A stretch of DNA of 64,000 nt from Bryopsis sp. KO-2023 (Eukaryota; Chlorophyta; Ulvophyceae; Bryopsidales; Bryopsidaceae), in NCBI GenBank assembly GCA_030272585.1, contig BSYQ01000009.1, positions 1,860,001 to 1,924,000 of the forward strand. Direction: 5' to 3'. The notes below the pieces were generated by a model. The model was given only the letters and a program-made list of their open reading frames with translations. It was not told where the DNA came from and ran no database searches. The translations under genes and the position numbers were made by a program. Every line of letters begins with the position of its first letter. The first letter of the stretch is position 1. Positions 1-17,688 of the stretch are shown piece after piece.

Positions 1-1098
1 TCCTTTGACCTGGATGGAGGGTGATGTCTGGACAGTCGATATGGAGCTCCCATCTGGGTGAGGATCCATCCAAACACTGCACTCTACTTCTTTCCACAGA
101 AAGGACCCTCCCCTCCCACTACTCCTGACCCAGGAAGTTCCTTTCGTTCTCTGGAAAAACACTCGCACCACTGTTTTGATCTGTGCTGCTGGGGGCCTTG
201 AGGAATTGGAAAGGTTGCCTTAGAATTTCTGAATCCTTGCCAGGAAACGATAATTGCAGATTGCTTCGTTTGAAGGGCTCATGGAGTCCCTCTTTGAGGT
301 TCCAGTTTATCCAATTCACAAGTAATCCTATGTCTTGCAGCCAGACCTTGGGTCCGGAATTAAATTCTTATCCAGTTTCCATTATTCGGTGTCTGAAAAA
401 AGAATTTCATTGTATGTGTGACATGCAGACCCTACGAGTACAAGTACTTGGTGATCGACGGTGATGGCACCCTCTTGGAGTGGTACCCCGGCGAGAACTT
501 GCTTGCTGACGTAACCACCGATGGGGTTTCCCTGGAAAACCAATGGACTGTTCCCGTCGCTGAGCCACAGCCTGAGGAGGAGGAAGCCCCAGAAGAAACC
601 CCAATCGTGGGAGAATTGGCCGAGGAGGTCGAAACTCCAGAAATTGAAACCCCAACCACCTCAGAAATCGAGGAAGTGCAGGAGGTGCCAGAAGAGGAGG
701 TTGAACCTGAGATTGAGGTGGAGGCTGTGGTCGAGGTCGAAGCAGAGGTTGAGGTTGAGGCAGACATGGAGACTGAACCAGAGATCGTGGCCGAGGCTGA
801 AACTGAGATCGAGGCTGAAATAGTCAGCGAGGCTGTGGCTGCTGAGGAGGAGGAGCAGGTAGAGATGGAAGTCGAGGAAGAAGAAGAAGCACAGGAGGAA
901 GAAGATTGTATTGAGAATGCTGTTAATGAAGCTGAGCTGGAAACGTCCGCTGCCGTGGAGTCGGTTTTGGACAGCGAGGCCTCGGACATCGCGGAGCCCG
1001 TCGTCGAGGAAGAGGAGGAGAAAGGCCTCCAGTCGCTGTCGAAGGGTTTTGGCTCGCCTTTTTTTAAGAGAGTGAAGAGGAGCAACAAGAAGAACTGA
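1..1098 (+). CDS. CBM20 starch-binding domain protein, C-terminal part
   Basis: Only the 3' part of the gene is in the window. Exons read as <1..57 and 429..1098, joined by a GT-AG intron; the phase fits and the product reads LTWMEGDVWTVDMELPSG then PYEYKYLVIDG. The pattern W..GDVW....LP.G..EYKY(V/L)(V/I)D....EW.PGEN is the typical second half of a CBM20 domain, which binds starch or glycogen. After about 40 residues the protein becomes an extremely Glu-rich tail (roughly residues 60-215 of the last exon) with short E/V/A repeats, then a basic end (KRVKRSNKKN). The acidic tail looks disordered. The catalytic part, if any, lies upstream of the window, so this may be a starch-scaffold protein or an enzyme. 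Stop is TGA. Confidence 0.75.
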
Positions 1099-2188
1099 AG
1101 GGGGGTAGAAAAAGAAAGACAGATGCATGAAGCTTTGTTGAATTTGACATGAAAAAAAAAACAAAAAAACGTATGAGTTGTATTCGTCGGGACCCAAACG
1201 CGTGTTCCTTCGATCTTAATTTCTGATTGATGGTTTTAGTTTGGTTATATTTCTTTCTTTTTGAAAAAAAAAAGAACAATGAGAAGAGAAGAAGATTACC
1301 AGAGTTGTACAGAATTATAAAAAAAGGGATGAAAAAAAAAGGGGAAAAGGTTGAAAAGAAAGAAAAAGAAGTGTAGAGAGAGAAAAGAATCAGGGTGGGG
1401 TGTTTTTTTTAATTTTATAGGGTTTTTTATTTCTGTTTTTCTACCCTTTTTTTAAACGTCAGGCTTTTTTTTCCCTGATCAATGTTGGGTAAGAATGCAT
1501 ACGGTGCGGCAGAAAAATGGAGTTGGAATTTTTCTTCAAATCCATATCACAATGGCCTTCAGTATCACCCCCCAAGAAAAGAAAAAATTGCACTATGTGA
1601 AGCAGGAAAAAAAAGGCGATGCAAAGTCGGGGGTTAGAAAATGGTGATGATGAATGAGGCATTGGTGTTTGGTGAACAAATCCAATATTGGTGTGCTTTT
1701 GTTTAAAATATATCTTTTGGTTTTGCCTTATTTGTCTGTTGGATGAGTGCCAGAGGAAAATCTTCCCTTTGGAAAATGTGGCAGTCGTTGAAATCAGATT
1801 CTGCTTAGCATCATGGAGGAAAAAACACCACACAAGATTATATCTACATTAAGATTGTGGTCCCTTTCAAATCAAGGCTGCTGCGTGCCATGTATATGGT
1901 ACAGTTTTTGTAAGCATCAAATTTCTTCACCTTTTTACTCCACGAATATTCTGCTTCAATGCAGCCAACTCGTCCAGCCGACAGGCCCGCCCACAGAACA
2001 GCATGGAGTAACACCAGTGATGAAACATTGATCCACACCAACCAAGAAACAAAACGTTCACCAGAAAAAACCAAAAAAGAACAGAACGCAACTCCCGCAT
2101 GCGACGAAACAGGTTGCTCACAATTGTTTGTTAAGCTCAATTGTTGGCCGAAGTGTGATTCGAACCAGGCACATTGGCCGACGTGGGA
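1099..2188. other. Intergenic, A/T homopolymer-rich
   Basis: 3' flank of the CBM20 gene. It is dominated by A-rich purine runs (about 1150-1400) and T runs. Short open frames on both strands have low-complexity composition and no recognisable domain. No RNA gene was seen. Confidence 0.5.
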
Positions 2189-2374
2189 TATTTATTACTC
2201 AAGTGATATATATTCCAGTACAGAATCGACGATCTGTCGGACCATCTGTCGGACCATCGGAGAACTGCCCGTCGAAGAAGTCTATAAGCTTGCACTGGAC
2301 TCCCTGCCAGCCACTTTGGTACTTGGACTTCTTTACGGCCAGAGTTTTTCGGAAACCTTACTGACTTTGCAACA
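2189..2374 (+). promoter_or_regulatory. Promoter of anchored PP2C gene (shared promoter family, copy 1)
   Basis: The block GTGGGATATTT, then ACTCAAGTGATATATATTCC, then GTACA is followed by TATAAGCTTGCACTG at about 2283 and GCAACAATGAG at the start codon. The same three blocks in the same order precede the genes starting at 21108 (-) and 26392 (-). Here the distance from TATA to ATG is about 50 bp longer, because of an extra stretch that includes CTTCTTTACGGC. Confidence 0.6.
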
Positions 2375-3657
2375 ATGAGTTCTGTGAAGCTTGCTGTAAT
2401 CGGGGCGGGAGCGTTGGCAACCATCGGAGTGTGGGCGTACCTGCGCAAGAGGGACGCAGCCCTGCGCCAAGCCCAGCGCCAAGCCCAGCACCAAGCTTTC
2501 CTCAATAACATCCGTTTCTCGGCGGCCAGCACAAACGGCACGCGGAGCTATATGGAAGACTTTCATTCCTGGAGGGTCGAAAAAGAAGAGGGCCTAGCTT
2601 TCTTTACGGCAAGCTTTTCCGATTGTTCCGAAACACAGCTTGGATGTAAGTAAAAAGGAGTCGAACTAACGCGCGCAGTGGTTTGCAGGTGTGTGACGGG
2701 CACTCAGGACAGGACGCAGCAAAATTCGTCTGCGAAAATCTGCCGGGCGAATTCCTGTCACTCAAGACAGCGCGGCGCGACCTCCCCTCTGCTCTGGTAC
2801 GGATTTTTTTCGGTTGCAGCTCTATTTTTTTTCGCTTCTCGTGAGCCTTAGGCGAACAGAAGTTTGAAAAGTGTGAACTTCGCCATTTCTGATTATTTGC
2901 TTGCGCAAGCAGGCAGCATCGTTTTTGGTGATGGACGGTGCGTTCGAGCTAGAGGTTGCCAAGGGGAAACTTTCCCCTTGTGGAACGACTGCAGTGGCAG
3001 CAGTCGTCACCAAAGGGTTGCTCATTGTGGCGGGAACGGGGGACTGCCGTGCAGTTGTTTCGGTGAAGGGTCGCTCGAGAAGCGTCGCCGTGGAACACTC
3101 CCCCTCGCTGCCGAAGGAGAAAAAAAGAATTGAAGGTGAAGGAGGATTCGTCGACGCGGATGGATATTTGAACGGGAGGATAGCCGTAAGCCGATCGATA
3201 GGGGATGGGCTCCTAAAGTATGGCGACGAGCGCGTGCCCCTTATTGCCGACCCCGATGTCTCCTCGATGGATTTAGACGAGGAGTCTGAATTTTTGGTGG
3301 TCAGCTCGGATGGGGTGTGGATGCGCCAGCAAACGATCGTGGATATCGTCCGACGTTCGCTGCGTCTCTTCAACTCTCCCCAGCTCGCGGCAGAGGCTCT
3401 GGTACGTTTTTTTGGTGTTGATATGATGCAGGAAACACAATGAAATCACACCACTCCAAATTCGTCACTCAACTACTGATTAACCTGACTAAAGTGTTTC
3501 TTTTTTTGGATTCAAGGTGGAGGCCGCCACCAACTCACCATTGTCACACGACAATGTGACGGTCATGGTGATTTGCTTCGGTCCTGACCCCCCTCCATCT
3601 CTCGCACCCAAGACCAAGAGGAACAGCATGCTCGGTCGGGGGCGAAAATTGAAGTAG
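2375..3657 (+). CDS. Membrane-anchored PP2C-type (PPM) protein phosphatase
   Basis: Metal-dependent Ser/Thr phosphatase of the PP2C family. Exons 2375..2608, 2689..2796, 2913..3401 and 3517..3657 keep phase and give about 323 residues. Residues 4-23 are a hydrophobic segment (VKLAVIGAGALATIGVWAYL) followed by RKR, like a signal anchor. PP2C motifs follow in order: TRSYMEDFH, FFT|VCDGHSG, CGTTAVAA, VAGTGDCRAVV, GRIAVSRSIGD, FLVVSSDGVW and LSHDNVTVMVI. These supply the expected metal-binding Asp residues, though VCDGHSG replaces the more usual VFDGHGG. Intron 1 appears to be GC-AG: only splicing after ACG at 2608 joins FFT directly to VCDGHSG. A longer exon read-through to GTAAGT at 2646 shifts the frame. 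The basic C-terminus is RGRKLK. Confidence 0.85.
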
Positions 3658-3857
3658 GTGCACTTCCATTTCTATTAAATATGCTTTTCTTTTCTTTTCT
3701 TTTTTCTTAGAGGAGAAAAAATTGCTGAAACCTGTTTGACCTGTTTGTTGCTCATTCTAACTTCTGTTCTTGCTATTCCACAGCTTGTGATTCCAGCTGC
3801 GTCCGTCGGCAGCAAGAGTTTCTTTCCCTCAGGGGTTCTTCTCTTTCGAAAAAGAAC

Positions 3858-3909
3858 AAGGCACCATTAAACTGGATGAGAATTTTGGGGTTCGAATCCC
3901 CAGTGCCTT
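3858..3909 (+). ncRNA. Truncated tRNA-like element
   Basis: A 7-bp acceptor-like stem (AAGGCAC with GTGCCTT) encloses a T-arm TGGGG-TTCGAAT-CCCCA. A perfect pol III B box (GGTTCGAATCC) lies at 3889-3899, and CTTTTTG follows as a possible pol III stop. Only 21 bases lie between the 5' stem and the T-arm, too few for normal D and anticodon arms. It is therefore a tRNA relic, a tRNA-derived repeat, or chance. Confidence 0.25.
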
Positions 3910-4892
3910 CCTTTTTGATATAATAAGTTTTTCCTTTTGGTTTGCTGACCATTAAGGAGCATCTCTGCCCAGGTGAGCATTTCTGCACAAATATGAAATG
4001 TTTGTTTTGTCCCCATCCCAAAACAAAACTGACAGTAGGAATCGAAAGCTTTCAGCACAAGGGAATGAAATAATGCATTCATTACTTGATCGTTCATTGT
4101 TGTTCGTTGGAGAAATCCCCTCCCCTCCCCCCCAAAAAACAAAGAATAAATATATTTTCTTACAGCGTGCCAGAGAGTGCCCCCAAAAAAACACCCTTTC
4201 CCAGAATGAATGTATAGATGTTGGTGGGCGGGTGCGTATTAGGCTGCCGAGAAACCCATGGACCTCTGAAAGTCTTGTTGATCGGCAAGACTTATATACA
4301 TATATATAACCAATCAGAGGGCGACCATTTGGGTTTCCGACCGAGCAACTGGGAAGCCTTTGCACACTGCAATCGTTCGGTTGGATTATAGAACAAGGTG
4401 ATTTTGCAGAGAATTTTGTGTTGTGTGCAGAAATCTACCTGTTTTTTTGGCCGATGTTCCGTTTTGGGGGGACTTCAGCTTTGATCCCTCGCAGTCCACC
4501 ACTATTGACATAATTCATTATTTTTTTATTTTTTTTAAATCAACAACGGGGTTCACTTGATGTCCACTGGTTTTCCCTTCACTTTTTTCAAATTTTCACA
4601 TGTCTTCAGGGAACAAGAAGCTGGTGGAGGAAGTTTGCGACATAGTAGGGTGCCATGGATTGAACAAATGATGGCTAATCACAGACATCAGTGTTTAGTC
4701 ATGATTGTGTCAGAATGTATATTTTTGGGTCAATGAAGCTAGCTATGCATGCATACGATTCCAAAATATAACAATATGCGAGGCCATCACAAAGTTGAAC
4801 CATTTCGATAGATCCTAGTACACGACTCCCTCCTTGACACAAATATCTGGCAATATTCTCAAGGCATTGCGACCTCTTTCAGCACATGCTCC

Positions 4893-5213
4893 ATGCACAC
4901 TAGAATAAAACCAAAAATGAAACGGAGGTTGGCCCTGAGATTGGATGCTGTTCAGCTGGGGCTACTGCCTGAAGTCACCGGATTGCCTGTCAGTGCTTGC
5001 TTCTCTAGGGTCAAGGTGCGTTGGATGATCGAAACCATCCCAGCGGTCAAAGAGGCTGTCGAAGCATTGGAGGCCATCTGCTTCCAGACCCGGAAAATCG
5101 TGGATGTCAAAAAAAAAAAAAAAAGAAAGGATGGCGATCTGGAAAGACTGAAAAAAATGATAGTGGATGGCGGTGCAGCTGAAAACTCCACCTTCACGCC
5201 AATACAGGTGTAA
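4893..5213 (+). CDS. Hypothetical small ORF, 106 residues
   Basis: An ATG-started frame with fairly normal composition, a run of Lys residues encoded by a poly-A tract near residue 73, and a second half rich in charged residues. No domain is recognised, and there is no clear promoter or splice structure. It could be a chance ORF or one exon of an unresolved gene. Confidence 0.2.
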   Translation: MHTRIKPKMKRRLALRLDAVQLGLLPEVTGLPVSACFSRVKVRWMIETIPAVKEAVEALEAICFQTRKIVDVKKKKKRKDGDLERLKKMIVDGGAAENSTFTPIQV

Positions 5214-5661
5214 CCATCCCCCCCTCTTCCTCTCGCCGTTTTGACTTCAAACATGAAGTAGGAATCATGAACATGAACTGGCAGTGCCTCCAAAAGAAGT
5301 CTTATTTATTTGCTTGCGTAAATCCGCAGGTTGTTGGCATGATGTGTCATACTCTTATTGATCGGTTGGGCATCGCTGCATGAATTTGTGTTGGATTGTA
5401 CACAAATCAGCAAATGTTTGAGAAAAACCCAGTAGGATCCGACAGCTTCAAGCCCATCGTTGCCCCTGAGGAAGCTGAGAAAAAATAAATAAATGCTACT
5501 CAAAATTGCACAAAGCTGTGCTGAAGTCGATGGAACTGGAGGACCTTGCTGAGTAGTGCAGTGCAAAATGCCGACGCTTTTTGCGGTGGCAAATTATTCG
5601 GATTGGAATGGGAAAAAGGTGTGTGCAGAGAGGGATCTGTGTGCATGATGCAGAAATGCAT

Positions 5662-5668
5662 CACACAT

Positions 5669-5703
<35 letters not shown>
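5662..5703. repeat. (AC)n-(AT)n microsatellite
   Basis: About ten AC/CA units run directly into about ten AT units. Confidence 0.9.
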
Positions 5704-7185
5704 CAAACAGGAATGTGTAAACAATAGCCCTACCCTGTCTATCCTGCTGGTTGGTTGAGGTTGGTTGTCATCCAATGGATCTGTGAAGTGCCACAGTGAA
5801 ATCCACCTTTCCCTCTTGCAACATTTTCCAGTTCCTTCTATTGGTTGTTTGGACTTCGAGGTCAGCATATCTTAAAACAACTGAGGTTTGTTCAAAGCCT
5901 CAAATATTGGTAAAAACCAACATGTGGTCCTTCTTGCTGGATTTCCCACCCAGTGTCGAAATCACTAACACACAAGCACTTATCAAAAATTACAGGAATC
6001 GGAACTTTTGTCATGTTTACATGCATTGTGTGAATATCTCAGCTTTAGGGGGTCTGCAGGGTGTGTTATTTCTATTTGTTTCTATAAGCAGACGATTTGA
6101 TCATCATGCAAGTGCCCGCTCAAAACCCACCTTCCTACCACATATCTTCAATTTCGCAAATAACTGAAGATAATATATTTTTTTTTATTTTTTTACTAAC
6201 TTCCATGATGTCAACATGAACTTGACTTTCCTTGAGCAGACATGTTGGGTCCAGCGAAAGGGAGCTGGGGATTGCAAAACACCACACACTTCAGTTTCAT
6301 TGTTGAGAACTTTTAGGAAAAGTTCCATAGCTTGAGCTGAAGGGACATCAGGTACAAAAGGCACCTGTTCAATGCTTCCTTCCAGCCCACCATAACAAAG
6401 AACAGAAGCCACATCTGCTCCATCCATCTTTCCCCATCGAAGTAAATTGTAAAAAAATACGGAACGAAAAAAAAAAAAAAGATTTATTGCCCAAGAAAAG
6501 ATATTGGAGAGCCCCACAACAAGATGTCCGGACAGCTTGAGACATGGATCGGTTTCTGGCCTGATCTCTTGGCTGATTCAGGAAAGAGGAGTGGTTCTGC
6601 TCAGAGCCCCAATCTTTTCATTACAGAACACACTGATTAAGCATCCAGCAGCCTTCAACTATTGACTATGGTTCACGTTTTTCCTGGAGGGGCCTCTTAA
6701 AGAGAGCGTCCTGGCTGTTGTGGCTGCAAGGGGAAGTCTATGATTGAGATGGGGGTTGGAGAAGGGGGCGCTGGGGTTTGATCATATTGTATGTATACAT
6801 GCATGTGTACTGTACAGTGTGGATTGTGTCGAGCAACAAGGAGCAGATGCCAAGGTTGATATTGCCACAAAGGCTGGAACATTTGGATTTTATGTCTTCC
6901 AACATGGAAATGCAACAAATGAAGAAAACATGACACCGTTCAAAATCATTATACCTGAATCGCTAGTGAAGTAGCCATTCGATCGACACATGGATGTAAA
7001 ACGAAAGATGATTTGCATGTGGAAAAGATTATCAACCTCAAATCACGGCACGAGACTGCGCTGTGTTGGGATGAGGGAGCGAGCAGTATGATGTATGTAT
7101 GCTTTTGCTACTAGAAATCAGGGTGCGCTCCAGGGCAGTGTACAAAATCCTTACAAGGCCAATCTGCTCAAACCAAGTACCATCA

Positions 7186-8261
7186 TCAATCGCACTCTCC
7201 AGCCAGACCAAAGCTAGTGAACGGCGACGGCGATATCGACCTTGCCTCGTGGTCGAACCCATCCTTTCGAGCTCCGATAGTTGGATCGTAGGGATCGACG
7301 TATGGTTCCAAGTTGCGAATGGATTGGGTCGACAAGTAGGGCTCCATCGGCTGCACTGATGAGGAAAAGGGACGCTCGTGGTGTGCCCGCCTGGTGGCTG
7401 TGTGAACGAGACCCTCGAGAATGGCGGCATCGTGGACGGCTGTATACTGTGAAGAAGCTCGCAGCGTTTTCCGCGTCAACTTGGGCGGACCTTGACGCCT
7501 CGCCTGAAGTGGAGGGAGCTTGGCCGCCTGACATTGCAAACACAGAAACTATTTGGAGATGGCGGCTCCGCTAACCCACGTGCCCTCTCGAGCACTAAAA
7601 ACCGGGCCTTATGCAGCGGAGTGAGGTTTTCACCTTCGCCCGTCCAGCCATTTTCAGCCAATCCTCCACAGGAGTGCCATTCACGGTAGGAATGGTACCT
7701 TTCACAATATCAAAAGGTGAATTGAAGATGCCAGGCGACGCCGAGGTTGAGACCAAATGATGCAGAGCCATTATCTTGTCCCGAAATTGGGTTTGGGCTT
7801 CCTCTTCCACCTGTCTTTCCTGCTCAACGAGCGCTTCTTCGTACTCGGTCTGTATTTGCTTTCGCACCGCGTCGTTTTTCTCACGGATGCTGGCCAGGAA
7901 TGCTTTTCTAGCGTAAAAATCATGCAGATATTTGCGGCTGAAGAAGCCTCGCCATCTCCGCTGGATCCTGGTGGCCATGTTGCCAAAATATGCCTGAAGA
8001 GAACATTTGGTGCGTGCCTTCCTCAGAAAAGGTGTTGCTTTTCGTTGGATTGAACTTCGCGAACGCAACCAACTAAGAAGAGGCCATCGCCTCCACGACG
8101 CCAAAAAAGTCAGGACAAGAAAAAGGCGTGTGTACTTGCCTTCCTCAGAGAACGGTCATGTTGATCCAGAACCTCCTTGAATCTCTGGCGTCCTTTGTAA
8201 CCTCTCCACAGTCTCTGGATGTCTATGATATGCCCCCTGTGCAACAGCAAGACCATCTGGC
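7186..8261 (-). CDS. SPATA17: SPATA17 homologue (IQ-motif protein), N-terminus not resolved
   Basis: Exons on the minus strand: 8261..8140, 7993..7634, 7527..7186. The product carries two IQ motifs (IIDIQRLWRGYKGR and MATRIQRRWRGFFSRKYL), which bind calmodulin in this family. Then come KNDAVRKQI, HHLVSTSASPGIFNSPF and a C-terminal PMEPYLSTQSIRNLEPY region, in the same order as vertebrate SPATA17. That protein is associated with flagellated sperm, and homologues occur in ciliated protists. The intron 8139..7994 must use a GC donor (AAG|GCAAGT) to keep frame into AYFGNMATRIQ. Exons upstream of 8261 should encode the first IQ motif and start codon; I could not find them convincingly. Stop TGA at 7186. 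Confidence 0.75.
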
Positions 8262-9120
8262 CTGTGAGCAAAACCACCCAACCAATATGCTAGCATGAAA
8301 GATATTCATGAAAAATGTTTCTTGCCCGCGTTGTGGCGGCCATGTTCCTCACGTCATGGTTTTAATGTGTTTTCGAACATAGTGTCCCCTCCAGCAAGCC
8401 TAAGCGCACACACAGAGGGGTCAAGCTGTGATTCTTGGAGTCCCCACACCAGCCAGGAATGGAAAGTGATTAGGTGTTTCTAAGCGTTTTGGACTGGTGT
8501 ACAAGAATTTCTCCGAGACGAACAATTTCAACTCAGCAAAGGATGGTGAGAGAAACGATGTTATTATGGACCTGTATTCGGACGGCTGCCCTTGTTTCCA
8601 CTTCTCTGTGCTCATCTGCATTCCTGTGGAGGCAGTTTGTGGTGTGAATTTGTTTCGATTGGTTTTCCTCCAGCCTGGACCACAAAACAGGCTTACGACA
8701 GGCAAAACTTCACCTAATGAGTTGAAAATAATCCGAAAGCACCTCGCATTGTCGCGATTTCAAGCGTGCAATCGTGGACATGACTTTCAGTGCCAACGAG
8801 AAACAGGGCCAGACAATAATAGGGCTCAGAATAACCAAACACACGAAAGGCAACTTCTTTTACAACAGAGATATTCTTTCAAACAATTCCGCTATCCCCG
8901 CAGTGCCCCTGCAATCAGCACGAACCCTGCTCGAAAAAACAAAAACCCTCGGCGGTTTGTGTAATGCGAAGAATTGGGTTGACCGGGTCGTCCCCTGTTT
9001 CCCTCTACAATGCCAGAAACTGGTTTCTGGCATTAACCCGCGCCGCCACCGTTAGAGTCCCTCCACGCCCGTCCAAGGAGCGAGCGAAGGCCTCGACCCT
9101 CGAGCACTCACCAAACGACG
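8262..9120. other. Region between SPATA17 and NVL genes
   Basis: It should hold the missing 5' exon(s) and promoter of the SPATA17 homologue. ORFs 8421-8705 (-) and 8497-8964 (+) overlap here with no recognisable domain. Nothing else was identified. Confidence 0.35.
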
Positions 9121-15732
<6,612 letters not shown>

Positions 15733-15787
15733 CGTTAGCTCCCACGACCAAAAACAACGCTGCTGCTGGATGTTTCAGAAAAGGCCT

Positions 15788-16051
15788 TCATATTCGCATT
15801 CTGTCGAAACTCCAAAGGTGGGTTACGTAATCTCTGTAAAGTCCCACTTCGCTCTGATCAAACTCCACGCTTAGTTCTTTACCGTCGTCTTTTTTAGCCC
15901 CTGCCCAACCTACAGCGAGAAACGCCTGTTTTGTCCTGTTTCGCTTCTCCAACATTACAGCATTGGCTGTTATCTTTTTCTGACTCTCCTTTTCCAAGGC
16001 CCTCTGTGTTAAAATCGGCGCAAATTTGAGCTGCGGATTGCAATCCGACAA
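15788..16051 (-). CDS. Hypothetical 87-residue protein
   Basis: An open frame ending 55 bp upstream of the NVL start codon on the same strand. It is rich in Lys, Glu and Gln in the first half and ends in an aromatic stretch (LYRDYVTHLWSFDRMRI). The composition looks protein-like but no family is recognised. It may be the last exon of a gene lying toward 16.7 kb, where another frame (16417-16719) has basic residues, or a chance ORF in the NVL promoter. Confidence 0.3.
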   Translation of the reverse strand: MSDCNPQLKFAPILTQRALEKESQKKITANAVMLEKRNRTKQAFLAVGWAGAKKDDGKELSVEFDQSEVGLYRDYVTHLWSFDRMRI

Positions 16052-17688
16052 GTGCCCAATATCTCACAATACCACAACCAAAGCAGAGGGAAAATGGTTT
16101 CATTTTCGGTGTAGGCTTGCTCTTTCCCCCTTACAAGTAACACTTTGCATATTGGCTAAATGGTTTGGTTATCCACACCCAGTGTGGAATATTGTTATCG
16201 TATGTTGACAAGAGACAAGAGAGAGGAAGAATATGTTACAAAACACACGTTCCTTATTCTTGTATATATATCAATGGGGTTTATTACAGCTCCTTTTCCA
16301 CCGTAAGGCGATATCAGAGAGCGAAAAGGTCCGAGTGCCCGAATGTAATCCCTTTTTATAGGCTAGCCACAGGCGGCCACCATCCCTTACTCCACAGTGA
16401 ATGATCAAACCGAAATTCACTCCCGAACATGTAGAAAATCTAATTCTTGCACCCCTCCAGTATTTCTGTTCGATTCTAACAAATACATTTCCAACCACCA
16501 ATCAACAACCAACATCAATTTCCCGACACCAAAATTTCTGGTCGTTTCAAAATAGTGGTATTGTTTGAGGAGCCTCCGTCTTGATTTCCTCTTCAATCTG
16601 TGATAGGCACAATAAGAAAACCACATTATGTGCAGACAATTGCTTTGTGCTGGAAGCAAGGAAAGGAAAAAAAAACAAAAGGGCGTGTTATTTGCGAGAT
16701 CCCGAACAAAAGGGTGCATTTACTCAGCCCCTGTAGTTTAACAAGACAAGCTTTAAGTGTAGACCCCCCTTGGGAGTGCTATGGCTCTCTCCTGTTGTTG
16801 TTCAAGCGTGGGGGACAAAAGCAAGAAAATCAGCACATCCATCGAAGTCTATGGTTCGCAGAATCACAAGGCCAAGCATGCAAGTCCCAAGAAAGCACAT
16901 GCACCAATGTCAGGTAGCGGTTCTTTTTGAACAACACCCACTGCCACAACACAACAAAGTGATATGAGAGGCAAAAATTCAACACAGATCAAATCAGCCG
17001 AATCAAGACATCCGGATCCAATTTAAGGTTGAATGCTAAGGGCCGAAATATTCATCCCAAAATTGGATTGAGTTTACGATCAACCCAGCATCGATGTGGG
17101 GCCCTTGATTCAATTGGAACCTGGTGGAGTGGATCTGTTCGATGGGGTTTCTTGCTATTTCCTGACTCATTCAATTCAACCAATTGCACTTAGTGGATTG
17201 ATGTGTTGGATTGATGGATGGTAATGCTTGGCTGAGCATATTTTCGAAGGTAGACATTGAGCACCATGTGTGGATTCGATCGAAATCGAAAACCCCATGC
17301 AGGAACACGGCGGGGAGAGATTATTTTTCAAAAACCTGGAAACTGAACCAAAATATGCGAGCACAAATACTTTGTTGGTATCATTTGAGCTGCCTGGTAA
17401 TGCTGAATGTTCGGATGATATGATTTTGTGTTTCAATGATTTTTTAGACCTGTTCAGATGAACCATGCAGGGAGGCAAGCCGCAGAGAGGGCGAATAGGC
17501 TGTTTGGGAGGAGGCCATCGTTTGGTTTTTCTTGCTGTTTTTCTTCGAATCGATCCAGTCACACATCTTCTCACACTTTCAGCTGATCTGGAAAAAACAA
17601 AAGCACCACCCCTCTTGACGTTTCTTCGCCCTTCCGATCACCGCGTTGTTTCTCCCGCATCTGCCCTCTTCTTCCTTTTCCCCTGATC
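16052..17688. other. Intergenic region upstream of CSP41
   Basis: Contains the divergent 5' flanks of the NVL-side genes and the CSP41 promoter. No open frame shows a recognisable domain. A pyrimidine-rich stretch (about 17630-17685) sits just before the CSP41 start codon, as a probable 5' leader. Confidence 0.4.

Larger units (their letters stand above)
3658..7185. other. No recognised gene; scattered short ORFs
   Basis: About 3.5 kb between the PP2C and SPATA17 genes. Open frames at 6185-6517 (-) and 6744-6974 (+) have plausible composition in parts, but I recognise no domain and cannot build multi-exon models. T- and A-runs are common. The tract may hold introns or UTRs of a gene I cannot resolve. 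Confidence 0.4.

Noticed and set aside
432-1088. 218-codon Ser/Ala-rich ORF on the minus strand
   Set aside because: It is the antisense of the Glu-rich tail of the CBM20 protein (GAG/GAA repeats give Ser/Leu runs). The sense frame matches a known domain.
8321-8360. Candidate SPATA17 start codon (ATG followed by AATTRARNIFHE on the minus strand)
   Set aside because: The frame meets a stop before any donor that would fit the phase of the next exon, so the start was left open.
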